Assembly: GCA_016182705.1 (NCBI GenBank)
Contig: JACPGA010000123.1
Location: 1-9,699, forward strand
DNA: 9,699 nucleotides
Source of the DNA: Deltaproteobacteria bacterium
GTDB taxonomy: Bacteria; Desulfobacterota; GWC2-55-46
Direction of reading: 5' to 3'
Made by a program: the position numbers and the translations under genes. Within the stretch, counting starts at the first letter, position 1. Every line of letters starts with the position of its first letter. The notes beneath the pieces are model-generated. The model made no database searches and was not told the DNA's origin. It saw only the letters and a list, made by a program, of their open reading frames with translations. This document shows, one piece after another, positions 1 through 6,619 of this stretch.

Positions 1-174
1 ATCAGATACGACGGCAATACCCTCGCCCTCTGAGACGTTTATCACAAGCTCGTCAAAAAGGGATACAGGCTGCATGAGAGTCGAGATCTCATGATAGCCG
101 TCCGCGCGCTTTCCAAGCACCCTCAGGAACAGGTTCACCTTTGCGGGAGACTGGAAGGCCCGTTTCATTTCCAT
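1..174 (-). CDS. ispE: 4-diphosphocytidyl-2-C-methyl-D-erythritol kinase, N-terminal fragment (runs off left edge)
   Basis: IspE is a cytosolic GHMP-family kinase that uses ATP to phosphorylate CDP-methylerythritol in the non-mevalonate (MEP) isoprenoid pathway. I translated the first 58 codons by hand from the minus strand; the frame stays open to the window edge, so most of the protein lies outside. The visible part carries the family's N-terminal signature: [11 protein letters not shown] at residues 9-19, with the conserved Lys12 and Asn14, then KRADGYHEI at 22-30 and a [12 protein letters not shown] stretch. Two starts are possible, ATG at 174 and ATG at 168 (the protein begins MEMKRAFQ); neither has a clear Shine-Dalgarno sequence, and I list the longer one. 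The gene lies 19 nt after the stop of the small His-rich gene in the same direction, so it may be co-transcribed with the nuo genes. Family assignment is firm; the start and operon membership are inferred. Confidence 0.9.
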   Translation of the reverse strand, partial: MEMKRAFQSPAKVNLFLRVLGKRADGYHEISTLMQPVSLFDELVINVSEGEGIAVVSD

Positions 175-193
175 CTGCTTTGGGAGAATCGGT

Positions 194-460
194 TTAGAAG
201 TGTCCGGTCTTTTTCGGCTTCTGCTTGCAGACCTGGTTGAGCTCTTCAAGGAGCAGCTCTTCATGGTAGTCGCTCATGGCCGCAAGTACCTCTATGGCTT
301 CTGTCTTCACGCCCGGCATTGAAAGAGCATAAGGTCCGAGGTGCTTTGTGAAGACCGCAAGCGACTGAGGGCATGCGTTAAGGACGTCCTGGACTATCAT
401 CTTGTTGGTTATGACCCAGTCCGAGTGGTCGCTGTGGTGGTGTTTTCCGTGTCCGGCCAT
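194..460 (-). CDS. Small His-rich DUF1858-like protein
   Basis: This 88-residue protein has no signal peptide or membrane segment and looks cytosolic. Residues 4-12 form a His-rich head (His at 4, 7, 8, 9 and 12), which could bind a metal. From residue 15 on, the pattern resembles the DUF1858/ScdA-N-like helical domain: a [16 protein letters not shown] stretch, then VFTKHLGPY near 36-44, ending in [10 protein letters not shown]. The Cys-x2-Cys pair that many DUF1858 proteins carry after the 'GLHC' position is missing; here that region reads [10 protein letters not shown]. Cys30 and Cys78 remain. It starts 16 nt after the nuoN stop with only a weak purine-rich site (CGGAAA) and ends 19 nt before ispE, so it sits as a link between the two. 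DUF1858 domains occur beside redox proteins, but no biochemical role is established. The domain call is by pattern; function is unknown. Confidence 0.75.
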   Translation of the reverse strand: MAGHGKHHHSDHSDWVITNKMIVQDVLNACPQSLAVFTKHLGPYALSMPGVKTEAIEVLAAMSDYHEELLLEELNQVCKQKPKKTGHF

Positions 461-476
461 TTTTGTTTTCCGTAGG

Positions 477-1898
477 TTAGAATACGCCCTGGGCTATGCT
501 CATCACCAGGTCGGTTACCGGGCCCGGGTAGACTCCCAGCAATATAGTCGCCGCGTTCACAAAGTACAGCAGCCCCCTCGTAGTCATATCGACGTGTATC
601 GGGGCAGGATTAGTCGGCTGTCTCAGGTACATGCTTTTTATGACAAGCAGGAAGTAGTACATGCCTACGATGGCCATGAGAGCGCCTATTACGGCCAGCA
701 CCCAGAGCCCCTCTTTCACGGCCGCCATGAAGATGTAAAACTTGGCGATGAAGCCGCCGAGCGGCGGGAAACCGGCTATCGAAAGAAGGCCTATGAAAAG
801 CGTGAAAGCAAGAAGCGGAGACCTCTTGTAAAGGCCCGAATAAGATTCTACAAGGTCGGAACCCTCTGAGTTATGGAATACGACTATGGCCGTAAAAGTG
901 CCGATTATGCCGAATATGTAGGTGAGGAGATAGAACATGATCGCGCCCGCGCCGAGCTCGGAAGCGGCAGCGACCGCCATGAGCAGATACCCCGCAGAGC
1001 CTATTCCGGCATACGCGACAAGCCTTTTCAAGTCCTTCTGTGGCATGGCCGCGAGGTTTCCGAAAAGGAGCGTGATACCAGATATCACGGCCACGAAGGC
1101 CATCCACTCTGCCTTCATCGGCCAGAGAGCGACGTACAATATCCTCAGTATTACAACGAAACCGGCGGCCTTTGAGGCGGCGGCCAGAAGCGCGGTCACC
1201 GGGGTCGGCGCGCCCTGGTATACGTCAGGGGACCAGACGTGGAACGGTATAGAAGAAATCTTGAATGTCAGCCCCAAGACCATGAGCACGATGCCTATTA
1301 TGACGAAACCGGTGGGCTCGGCCGTCTGGAGTGCCTTGGCGACTTCAGCGAAGCCTGTAGCTCCGGTCGCGCCGTATATAAAGCTTATGCCGTAGATGAG
1401 AAAGCCGGAAGCCAGAGCGCCTGTAATGAGGTATTTGAGCCCGGCCTCAGAGGTCACGCGGCTGTCACTCAGGAAGGCCGCAAGGACATAAAGGCAGATC
1501 GCGAGGAATTCGAGTGAGACGTAAAAGGCTACAAAGTCGGTCGTGGAGGCGAGCATCATCATGCCCGAGATCGCGAAGACGATGATGGAATAGAACTCTC
1601 CGCGCCAGTTAGTTATCCTGTCCTCGTAGAGCATGACGATATAGAGGACAAAGACGCTCGAGATGACAAAGAGCCATTTGAAGTAGATGGACATCTGGTC
1701 CTGGACGAAGAGCCCGGCCAGCGCCAGCCCGTAATCCTGATACGGAAGGCTTATCGCGGCCGATACAGTTCCGAGGATGCCTATCACCCCGAACGCCTTC
1801 CTCGACCCCTTGGGCAGGAACAGCTCAAGAATAAGCAGCAAAAACGCCGTCCCGAGCATTATGAATTCGGGTATGAGCCTGAAAAGATTCATTTCCAT
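477..1898 (-). CDS. nuoN: NADH-quinone oxidoreductase subunit N
   Basis: NuoN is an antiporter-like membrane subunit of complex I that forms one of its ion-translocating channels, next to NuoK. The 473-residue length is normal for the family, and the sequence is hydrophobic throughout with about 14 membrane helices. The key charged residues are all present: Glu130 in the TM5 motif FYVSLEFLAICLY, Lys213 in GLTFKISSIPFH (TM7), Lys243 in AAASKAAGF (TM8) and Lys386 in GGFIAKFYIF (TM12), matching E. coli E133, K217, K247 and K395. The PFHVWSPDVYQGAPTPVTA motif (219-237) is canonical. Two starts compete: ATG at 1898, with GGTGA six nt upstream, and ATG at 1892, preceded by AGGA; both encode Met-rich beginnings (MEMNLF). 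The gene begins 21 nt after the nuoM stop. It looks intact. Confidence 0.97.
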   Translation of the reverse strand: MEMNLFRLIPEFIMLGTAFLLLILELFLPKGSRKAFGVIGILGTVSAAISLPYQDYGLALAGLFVQDQMSIYFKWLFVISSVFVLYIVMLYEDRITNWRGEFYSIIVFAISGMMMLASTTDFVAFYVSLEFLAICLYVLAAFLSDSRVTSEAGLKYLITGALASGFLIYGISFIYGATGATGFAEVAKALQTAEPTGFVIIGIVLMVLGLTFKISSIPFHVWSPDVYQGAPTPVTALLAAASKAAGFVVILRILYVALWPMKAEWMAFVAVISGITLLFGNLAAMPQKDLKRLVAYAGIGSAGYLLMAVAAASELGAGAIMFYLLTYIFGIIGTFTAIVVFHNSEGSDLVESYSGLYKRSPLLAFTLFIGLLSIAGFPPLGGFIAKFYIFMAAVKEGLWVLAVIGALMAIVGMYYFLLVIKSMYLRQPTNPAPIHVDMTTRGLLYFVNAATILLGVYPGPVTDLVMSIAQGVF

Positions 1899-1899
1899 C

Positions 1900-1917
1900 C
1901 TAAATCACCATTTCCAT
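1900..1917 (-). other. Five-codon mini-ORF (MEMVI) and duplicated start context ahead of nuoN
   Basis: Between the nuoM stop and the nuoN start, the minus strand reads ATG GAA ATG GTG ATT TAG, a five-codon frame that ends one base before the nuoN ATG at 1898. Its first nine bases are identical to the nuoN start (ATGGAAATG), so the 10-mer GATGGAAATG occurs twice, 19 bp apart (1909-1918 and 1890-1899). The same 10-mer recurs at the ispE start (166-175). It may be a small tandem duplication of the start region or a coincidence of Met-Glu-Met beginnings. No function is shown. Confidence 0.4.
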
Positions 1918-1919
1918 CT

Positions 1920-3413
1920 TCAGCCTATCTGGGCTGCGTTGAGCTTATTCACAAGCGGGACAACGCCCGAGTTTATGACATCTACAATTACCGAGGGATA
2001 AAAGCCCACTATGAGGAGCACCGCTATAAGGAACACGAAAGGAAGCCTTTCCACGAAGGTCGAGGCGTCCCGGAGGTCGTCCCACTTTTCCATGGGCTCC
2101 CTGAAAAAGACGTCCCTCATGCACCTGAGCATGTAGGTCGCTGTCACGATGATTCCGAAGACCGCTATGATAGCGTGTACCGGATATTCCTTAAACGCGC
2201 CGATGAAGACCATGAGCTCGGCCACGAAGTTGGCCAGACCAGGCAGGCCGCTTGAGGCAAAGCCCATTATAGCGAAGGCCACGGCCACGAACGGGACTTT
2301 TTTTGCAAGGCCCGAGAAGTCGTAAATCATCCTTGTATGGGCCTGGTCATAAACAAAGCCAATGAGCGAGAAGGCCAGGGCCGTCATGACGCCGTGGGCG
2401 AACATGAGGAGCACCGCGCCGTTCACGCCAATGATGTTGACGGTGGCGATACCCAGGAGCACGTAGCCCATGTGGCTGGAAGACGAGTAGCCGATCATGA
2501 ACTTCATGTCGCGCCTGCTCATGGCGACCATGCCGCCGTAGAATATGTTTATGAGGCTGAGTCCAGCGACCCAGGGCATCCAGAACTGCGCGCCTTCGGG
2601 AAGTATCCACATGGCGCGAAGTATTCCGTAAGCGCCGAGCTTCATGAGAACTCCGGCGTGCAGCATGCTGACAGCCGAAGGAGCGGCGGCGTGTCCGGTC
2701 GGCGACCATGAATGGAAGGGCGCGAGCGGCACAAGAACACCGAAGCCGAACAGAAGCGGCAGAAAGACTTTTATCTGGTAGCCGGACTCATAGGAGAGAC
2801 TGGCTATCTGGAGCATATCGAACGTGTATACGCCTGTTTGTGAACCGGCGGTGAAGTACAGCGAAAGGAGCCCGAGAAGGGCTATCATCGCGCCAAGGCT
2901 CAGGTACAGGGTAAGGTTCATCGTGGCGTATTCCCTGTTCGCGCTGCCCCAGATTCCAATCAGCGGGTACATCGGGATAACCGCGAGTTCGTAGAACAGG
3001 AAGAAGAACACGAGGTCCAGGGACATGAAAACGCCGTAGACTCCGGCCACGAGGAGCAGGAGGAACATGTAATGTTCCCTTATCCTGTGCTTTATGCCGA
3101 CCCACGAGACGAATACGCCCGTGAAGATGACTATGGATGTAAGCAGCACCATCGCGACGCTTATACCGTCGACGCCGAGGTGGTACGAGATGCCAAGCGA
3201 CTGCACCCACTCTATCTTTTCGATAAACTGAAAGCCGCCCTTTACCTTGTCGTAGATAAACAGGAGATACAGGGAGAGCGCGAGGCTTAAAGACGTGGAC
3301 GCGATCGCAATACCCCTTACGAGGGCGACCCTCGCGTCATCAACAAAAAGGAGGAGTATGACCGCCGCGAGCGGCGAAAGCATTATGAGTGATAAAATCG
3401 GAAACCCTTCCAC
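1920..3413 (-). CDS. nuoM: NADH-quinone oxidoreductase subunit M
   Basis: NuoM is the middle antiporter-like subunit of the complex I membrane arm. At 497 residues it is of normal length, with about 14 membrane helices. It begins with GTG at 3413, supported by the sequence GAGGTAAAAG directly upstream, with GAGGT five nt from the start and 12 nt after the nuoL stop. Expected residues seen are Glu142 in FLFYELAVIPMYPL (TM5), Lys258 in AGVLMKLGAYG (TM8) and Glu399 in GLANFVAELMVF (TM12). An oddity is that TM7 reads FGFGVLVPLAPFHSW: Leu227 stands where E. coli and most bacteria have the pumping lysine (K234). The following loop is SWSPTGHAAAPSA rather than the usual WLPDAH-EAPTA. The nearest TM7 lysine is Lys215, at the start of the helix. 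The frame is intact and hydrophobicity is preserved, so this looks like a coherent variant rather than damage. Confidence 0.97.
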   Translation of the reverse strand: MEGFPILSLIMLSPLAAVILLLFVDDARVALVRGIAIASTSLSLALSLYLLFIYDKVKGGFQFIEKIEWVQSLGISYHLGVDGISVAMVLLTSIVIFTGVFVSWVGIKHRIREHYMFLLLLVAGVYGVFMSLDLVFFFLFYELAVIPMYPLIGIWGSANREYATMNLTLYLSLGAMIALLGLLSLYFTAGSQTGVYTFDMLQIASLSYESGYQIKVFLPLLFGFGVLVPLAPFHSWSPTGHAAAPSAVSMLHAGVLMKLGAYGILRAMWILPEGAQFWMPWVAGLSLINIFYGGMVAMSRRDMKFMIGYSSSSHMGYVLLGIATVNIIGVNGAVLLMFAHGVMTALAFSLIGFVYDQAHTRMIYDFSGLAKKVPFVAVAFAIMGFASSGLPGLANFVAELMVFIGAFKEYPVHAIIAVFGIIVTATYMLRCMRDVFFREPMEKWDDLRDASTFVERLPFVFLIAVLLIVGFYPSVIVDVINSGVVPLVNKLNAAQIG

Positions 3414-3428
3414 CTTTTACCTCGTCTA
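3414..3428 (-). promoter_or_regulatory. Ribosome binding site deciding the GTG start of nuoM
   Basis: Directly after the nuoL stop TAG (3428-3426), the minus strand reads ACGAGGTAAAAG and then GTG. GAGGT is five nt from the GTG, a good Shine-Dalgarno placement, and supports the non-ATG start. The same GAGGT-type core precedes nuoK and nuoL. Confidence 0.75.
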
Positions 3429-4547
3429 CAGGAGTACGTAAATTACCATCAGGACGAGCACGCCGCCGACCATGGCGAAAGCATAATGCTGCAGCTGTCC
3501 GGAAATCGTGAGCCTCAGGCCCTTGCCGACCTGCCTGGTTACATGCGCGATGCCGTTGATCGCGAAGTGAATGATTATGTTCACTTCTATGAAGTTGAAG
3601 ACTTTGGCGATGTTGTTGTAGATGCCCGCTACCAGAACCCTGTCATAGAAGTGGTCAATGTAGAGCCTGTTCTGGAGAGCCTTGTGAAAGCCGCTGAACT
3701 TTGCGCCGATGGCGTTGTTGTCTACAGACTTCTTCGCGTATATTATCCAGCCTATCGCTATGCCTATGAAGACCGCGATGGTAGAGGTTATCGCGACAAA
3801 GTAGCTGAAGTGGTGCTCGGCGTGCGCGCCGTCCCCGGCGTGAGCCGCCGCTGACCCCGCGACCGCGGCCACAAAAGTGCCGAAGTTGGGATCTAGTCCC
3901 GTCAGACCAGCCAGACCGACGAAGACAGCGAAAACCGCGAGTACGATGAGAGGGATTGTCATCCCGAAAGGCGACTCATGCGGGTGGCCGTGATAGCGCT
4001 TCTCTCCGAAGAAGGTGACAGTTACGACCTTGGTCATGAATACTGCCGTTATCATGGCGGTCAGGATGCCGACGCCGAAAAGAAGATAGTTGCCGGACGA
4101 GAAGGTCGCCGTGAGTATCTCATCTTTTGACCAGAAGCCGCTGAAGGGGAATATGCCCATCATGGCCAGAGCGCCCAGAATGAAGGTCACGCCCGTTATC
4201 TTCATCTTCGGGTACAGCTTGCCCATTTCCCATATATCGTTGGTGTGGCAGGCGTGTATGACCGAGCCCGCGCCGAGGAACAGAAGAGCCTTGAAGAACG
4301 CGTGAGTCATGAGGTAGAACATGCCCGCGCCGGTGCCGCCCACGCCCACGCTCATTACCATGTAGCCCAGAGAGCTCAGGGTCGAGTAGGCGATAATCTT
4401 TTTTATGTCGCTCTGTCCCAGGGCCATGAGAGCGGCCATGAAGGCTGTGATGCCGCCTATGTAGGCTATGACCATCATGGCCTCAGCCGGGGCTGCAGCG
4501 TACAGGAAGCCGGTCCTGGCGAGCATGTATACGCCAGCGGCGACCAT
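3426..4547 (-). pseudogene. nuoL: NADH-quinone oxidoreductase subunit L, 3' fragment (out of frame with 5' part)
   Basis: This is the C-terminal part of NuoL, the distal antiporter-like subunit of complex I. Homology in this frame begins earlier than the first ATG, at 4577, with PVSALIHAATMVAAGVYMLA, which is the standard NuoL segment starting in TM8; that gives 383 residues to the stop. The ATG at 4547 used here as a boundary is an internal Met with no Shine-Dalgarno sequence. Seen downstream are QSDIKKIIAYSTLSSLGYM, the conserved HAFFKALLFL, and GFWSKDEIL, whose lysine matches E. coli K399 in TM12. The C-terminus holds the long amphipathic lateral helix region and a last membrane helix ending in VLLVMVI-like residues. 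It overlaps the out-of-frame end of the 5' fragment by 65 nt. It is unlikely to be made as a separate protein. Confidence 0.85.
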
Positions 4548-5139
4548 CGTAGCCGCGTGTATAAGGGCCGAAACTGGAATAAAGGACGAAGATTCCGAGT
4601 ATGAACCCGAAGTCGCCTACCCTGTTCACGAGGAAAGCCTTTTTGGCCGCGTCAGCCGCCGAGGGCTTCTCGAAGTAGTAGCCGATGAGCAGGTATGAGG
4701 CCAGACCCACCAGCTCCCAGAAGACGAAGATCATTATGAAGTTGTTCGCGAGCACGATGCCGAGCATCGAGAAGATGAACAGGGAAAGCGAAGCGAAGAA
4801 CCTCGCGTAGCCCTTTTCGCCGTGCATGTAACCCCTTGAATAAATGTGGATAAGGGAGCCGACGAAAGTGACTATGAAGAGCATTATGAGGGAGAGCGGG
4901 TCGATTATCGTGCCCATCTCGACCATAAGGCCCGGTATGTCTATCCAGAGGAAAGACTGCTCGATATGCTCCATGTGCGGATTCCCGAGCATCGTCAGGA
5001 AGTACGGGAGCACGATGAGGAAGCACAGGACCACGGCGCCCACGGACACGTACGAGCTCAGTTCCGCGTGCTTGCGGGTTATGAAGGTGATTATGAGAGC
5101 AGCCGCAAGGGGGATTATGAGAAGCGCCCAGATATCCAT
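4483..5139 (-). pseudogene. nuoL: NADH-quinone oxidoreductase subunit L, 5' fragment (truncated by deletion and frameshift)
   Basis: This is the N-terminal part of NuoL. The ATG at 5139 overlaps the nuoK stop (TGATG) and has GAGGT upstream inside the end of nuoK, so the start is secure. About the first 190 residues are good NuoL: GTIIDPLSLIML near 76-87, LIHIYSRGYM near 97-105, Glu142 in VFWELVGLASYLLIG (TM5), and KAFLVNRVGDFGF at 167-179. After Tyr187 the homology stops. The last 27 residues (192-218, rich in Arg and ending RCSPG) are read in the wrong frame before a TGA at 4485-4483. Compared with E. coli NuoL, about 58 residues between the 'FILY' and 'PVSALIHAAT' positions are absent, including the GAVGKSAQ segment with TM7 Lys229. 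If the sequence is correct, this gene cannot make a complete NuoL. Confidence 0.88.
4563..4583 (-). other. Deletion/frameshift junction inside nuoL
   Basis: Reading 5'->3' on the minus strand, the 5' frame gives VLYSSFG and the 3' frame gives PVSALIHAAT over nearly the same bases. The shared stretch (CCAGTTTCGGCC, minus strand, 4577-4566) fits both, as would happen if two copies of a short similar sequence had been joined. The 3' frame is shifted by one base, so the missing length must leave remainder 2 when divided by 3, and about 60-75 codons are lost by comparison with family members. No mobile element lies at the joint. Whether the loss is in the genome or in the assembly cannot be told here. 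Confidence 0.8.
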
Positions 5140-5153
5140 CAGTACCTCATATC
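5137..5153 (-). promoter_or_regulatory. nuoK/nuoL stop-start overlap with Shine-Dalgarno
   Basis: The nuoK stop TGA (5141-5139) shares its last base with the nuoL ATG (5139-5137). The minus strand upstream reads ATGAGGTACTGATG, placing GAGGT about five nt before the ATG and within the last nuoK codons. This fixes the nuoL start and suggests coupled translation. Confidence 0.75.
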
Positions 5154-5444
5154 CTTTAATTCTTCGACGTAGACTGTCTTCCTGGTCCTGTAGACGGCCA
5201 CGAGTATGGCAAGCCCGATGGCGACCTCAGCAGCGGCGACGGTTATGTTGAAAACCACAAAGACCGTCCCTGTTATGGACTGCAGGTAATAGGCAAAAGC
5301 CGCGAGGCTTATGTTAACGGAGTTGAAGATGAGCTCGAGGCTCATGAGCACAATGATTATGTTCCTCCTGAGGAGCACGCCGGCCACCCCGATGGAGAAG
5401 AGGATGAAACTCAGGATAAGAAAATGGTTCAGTGTAAGCATCAT
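5139..5444 (-). CDS. nuoK: NADH-quinone oxidoreductase subunit K
   Basis: NuoK is a small membrane subunit of complex I (homologue of mitochondrial ND4L) with three helices and a pair of buried glutamates in the central proton path. The length of 101 residues is typical. Both key acids are present: Glu37 in LMSLELIFNSVNI and Glu73 in AAAEVAIGLAI, corresponding to E. coli E36 and E72. The start is ATG at 5444 (a second ATG follows at once, giving MMLTLN). GAGGT lies close upstream and overlaps the nuoJ stop codon (TGAGGTAAATG). Its own stop overlaps the nuoL start by one base (TGATG), which implies translational coupling. The gene appears intact. Confidence 0.97.
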   Translation of the reverse strand: MMLTLNHFLILSFILFSIGVAGVLLRRNIIIVLMSLELIFNSVNISLAAFAYYLQSITGTVFVVFNITVAAAEVAIGLAILVAVYRTRKTVYVEELKDMRY

Positions 5445-5449
5445 TTACC

Positions 5450-5977
5450 TCAGGACCTCGTAGAACCCGCGCCTTTGCCCTTTTCCTTCATGACAAGCAC
5501 TATCGCGCCGACAAGCGCGATAAGAAGGAGGAGCGAGACGACTTCAAAGGGGAATATGAACTGCGTATAGAGCGACTTGCCCACGACCTCAGTGTTCTTT
5601 GTCAGTACCTCTTCGGTATAGTTTCCGAGCGGGACGGTTATCTTTCCCTTGCTTATGAGCCAGCCCACTACCGCGAGAAGCCCTAAAACCGTTATCCCTG
5701 CCGGGATGGCCTGGCTGTGCATGTGCTCGCCGAAGCTTTCCTTGCCGATATCGAGGACCATGACCGCGAAAAGGAACAGGACCATTACCGCGCCAACATA
5801 GATAAAGACCTGCACCGCCGCGAGGAACGGGGAGCGCAGCAGGATGAATATGGCGGCAACCTGCAGGAAGCAGACGATAAGGTACATGGCGCTGTGCACC
5901 GGGTTCCTCACCGATATGACCGCTATGGCCGAAGCCACTGCGACAATAGCGAATATGTAGAAGAATATCTGTTCCAT
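5450..5977 (-). CDS. nuoJ: NADH-quinone oxidoreductase subunit J
   Basis: NuoJ (ND6 homologue) is a five-helix membrane subunit of complex I; its third helix carries the pi-bulge that links quinone reduction to the pumping subunits. At 175 residues it is close to the usual length. Conserved features are RNPVHSAMYLIVCFL at 24-38 and FLAAVQVFIYVGAVMVLFLF at 51-70, containing Tyr60 (Tyr59 in E. coli). A soluble loop at about 110-135 separates the last helices, and the tail is basic (KEKGKGAGSTRS). The ATG at 5977 has only a weak AAGAG sequence upstream. The gene follows nuoI after 69 nt, the second largest gap here, and is separated from nuoK by 5 nt. It looks intact. Confidence 0.96.
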   Translation of the reverse strand: MEQIFFYIFAIVAVASAIAVISVRNPVHSAMYLIVCFLQVAAIFILLRSPFLAAVQVFIYVGAVMVLFLFAVMVLDIGKESFGEHMHSQAIPAGITVLGLLAVVGWLISKGKITVPLGNYTEEVLTKNTEVVGKSLYTQFIFPFEVVSLLLLIALVGAIVLVMKEKGKGAGSTRS

Positions 5978-6046
5978 CTCTTGGGCGGGTTATAGTATAT
6001 CCCCGCTGGCTCCTTGTGGATTATGCTACGGCCCTCTGAGGGCTCG
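5978..6046 (-). other. nuoI-nuoJ spacer with a short hairpin
   Basis: This 69-nt spacer has no gene. A short palindrome, gccct-ctg-agggc (6031-6043), could form a 5-bp hairpin just after the nuoI stop. No run of T follows on the transcribed strand, so it does not look like an intrinsic terminator; it could be an mRNA-processing or stability element, or chance. No promoter is convincing. Confidence 0.35.
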
Positions 6047-6619
6047 TCAGATGCTTCTTTTCTTGTATTTCGAAAGCTCCGGGACTACCTTTATGCCCTG
6101 CGGCGTCCTTTCGAACTTCGATTTCACGACGTATCCGCCCGGTATGCTCTCTGGCACTGGCTGCGGCACGAGCAGCTCTTCCCTGCTCTTCAGAGTGCAT
6201 GAAAAATCAGTGCAGGCAAGCTCGTATTCCCTTCCCAGGCGCAGAGCCCTCGTGGGGCAGGCGTCCTCGCAGTATCCGCAGAAAAGGCAGCGCACAACGT
6301 TCACGGTCCAGACTTTCGCGACCCTGTCGGAGATGCCACGGCCGCTGTTGTCTTCCATGGGGATGACAGTTATGCAGCCCGTGGGGCAGGCCTTTGCGCA
6401 AAGTTCACACGCAACGCACAGCTCTCTGCCGTTCTCGTCCCTGTTCAAGGTGTGCATGCCCCTGAACCTTCTGTATGGGACCCACTTCTCTTCGTCCGGG
6501 TATCTCATGGTTATGCTCTTTGAGATATTGTACCCGAGCGTTACCGTGAGGCCCTTCACGAAGTCCGTGAACAGGACTTTCTTTACAAGATCGAATAGGT
6601 CGAAACCTTTTTTGCTCAT
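6047..6619 (-). CDS. nuoI: NADH-quinone oxidoreductase subunit I (8Fe ferredoxin)
   Basis: NuoI is the ferredoxin-like peripheral-arm subunit that carries clusters N6a and N6b and passes electrons to NuoB near the quinone site. From the ATG at 6619 it is 190 residues (E. coli NuoI is 180). Two complete 4Fe-4S motifs are visible: CVACELCAKACP with Cys68, 71, 74 and 78, and CLFCGYCEDACP with Cys111, 114, 117 and 121. Before them come an amphipathic N-terminal helix region and the RFRGMHTLNRDENG segment (51-64), typical for the family. The ATG overlaps the nuoH stop as ATGA, with GAGGA just upstream, though very close. The frame stays open upstream to another ATG at 6733, but that would lie deep inside nuoH and encode a stretch unlike NuoI, so I reject it. 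The C-terminal tail is basic (SKYKKRSI). Confidence 0.97.
   Translation of the reverse strand: MSKKGFDLFDLVKKVLFTDFVKGLTVTLGYNISKSITMRYPDEEKWVPYRRFRGMHTLNRDENGRELCVACELCAKACPTGCITVIPMEDNSGRGISDRVAKVWTVNVVRCLFCGYCEDACPTRALRLGREYELACTDFSCTLKSREELLVPQPVPESIPGGYVVKSKFERTPQGIKVVPELSKYKKRSI

Noticed and set aside
402..869. Long plus-strand open frame opposite nuoN and the small gene
   Set aside because: It lies antisense to well-supported genes, has no recognisable family pattern, and its composition (rich in Arg, Tyr, His) is that of a complementary-strand shadow. The same holds for the plus-strand frames around 8128-8723.
4483..4600. Programmed ribosomal frameshift joining the two nuoL frames
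   Set aside because: A frameshift would not restore the missing 58 or more residues, and no slippery heptamer with a downstream structure was seen at the joint.
1920..5139. A '2M' type complex I with two NuoM copies
   Set aside because: Only one NuoM is present here; the neighbouring gene is clearly NuoL by PVSALIHAAT and SKDEIL. A second copy elsewhere cannot be excluded.
6029..6046. Intrinsic terminator after nuoI
   Set aside because: The hairpin has only about 5 bp and no T-run on the minus strand, and nuoJ follows at once.
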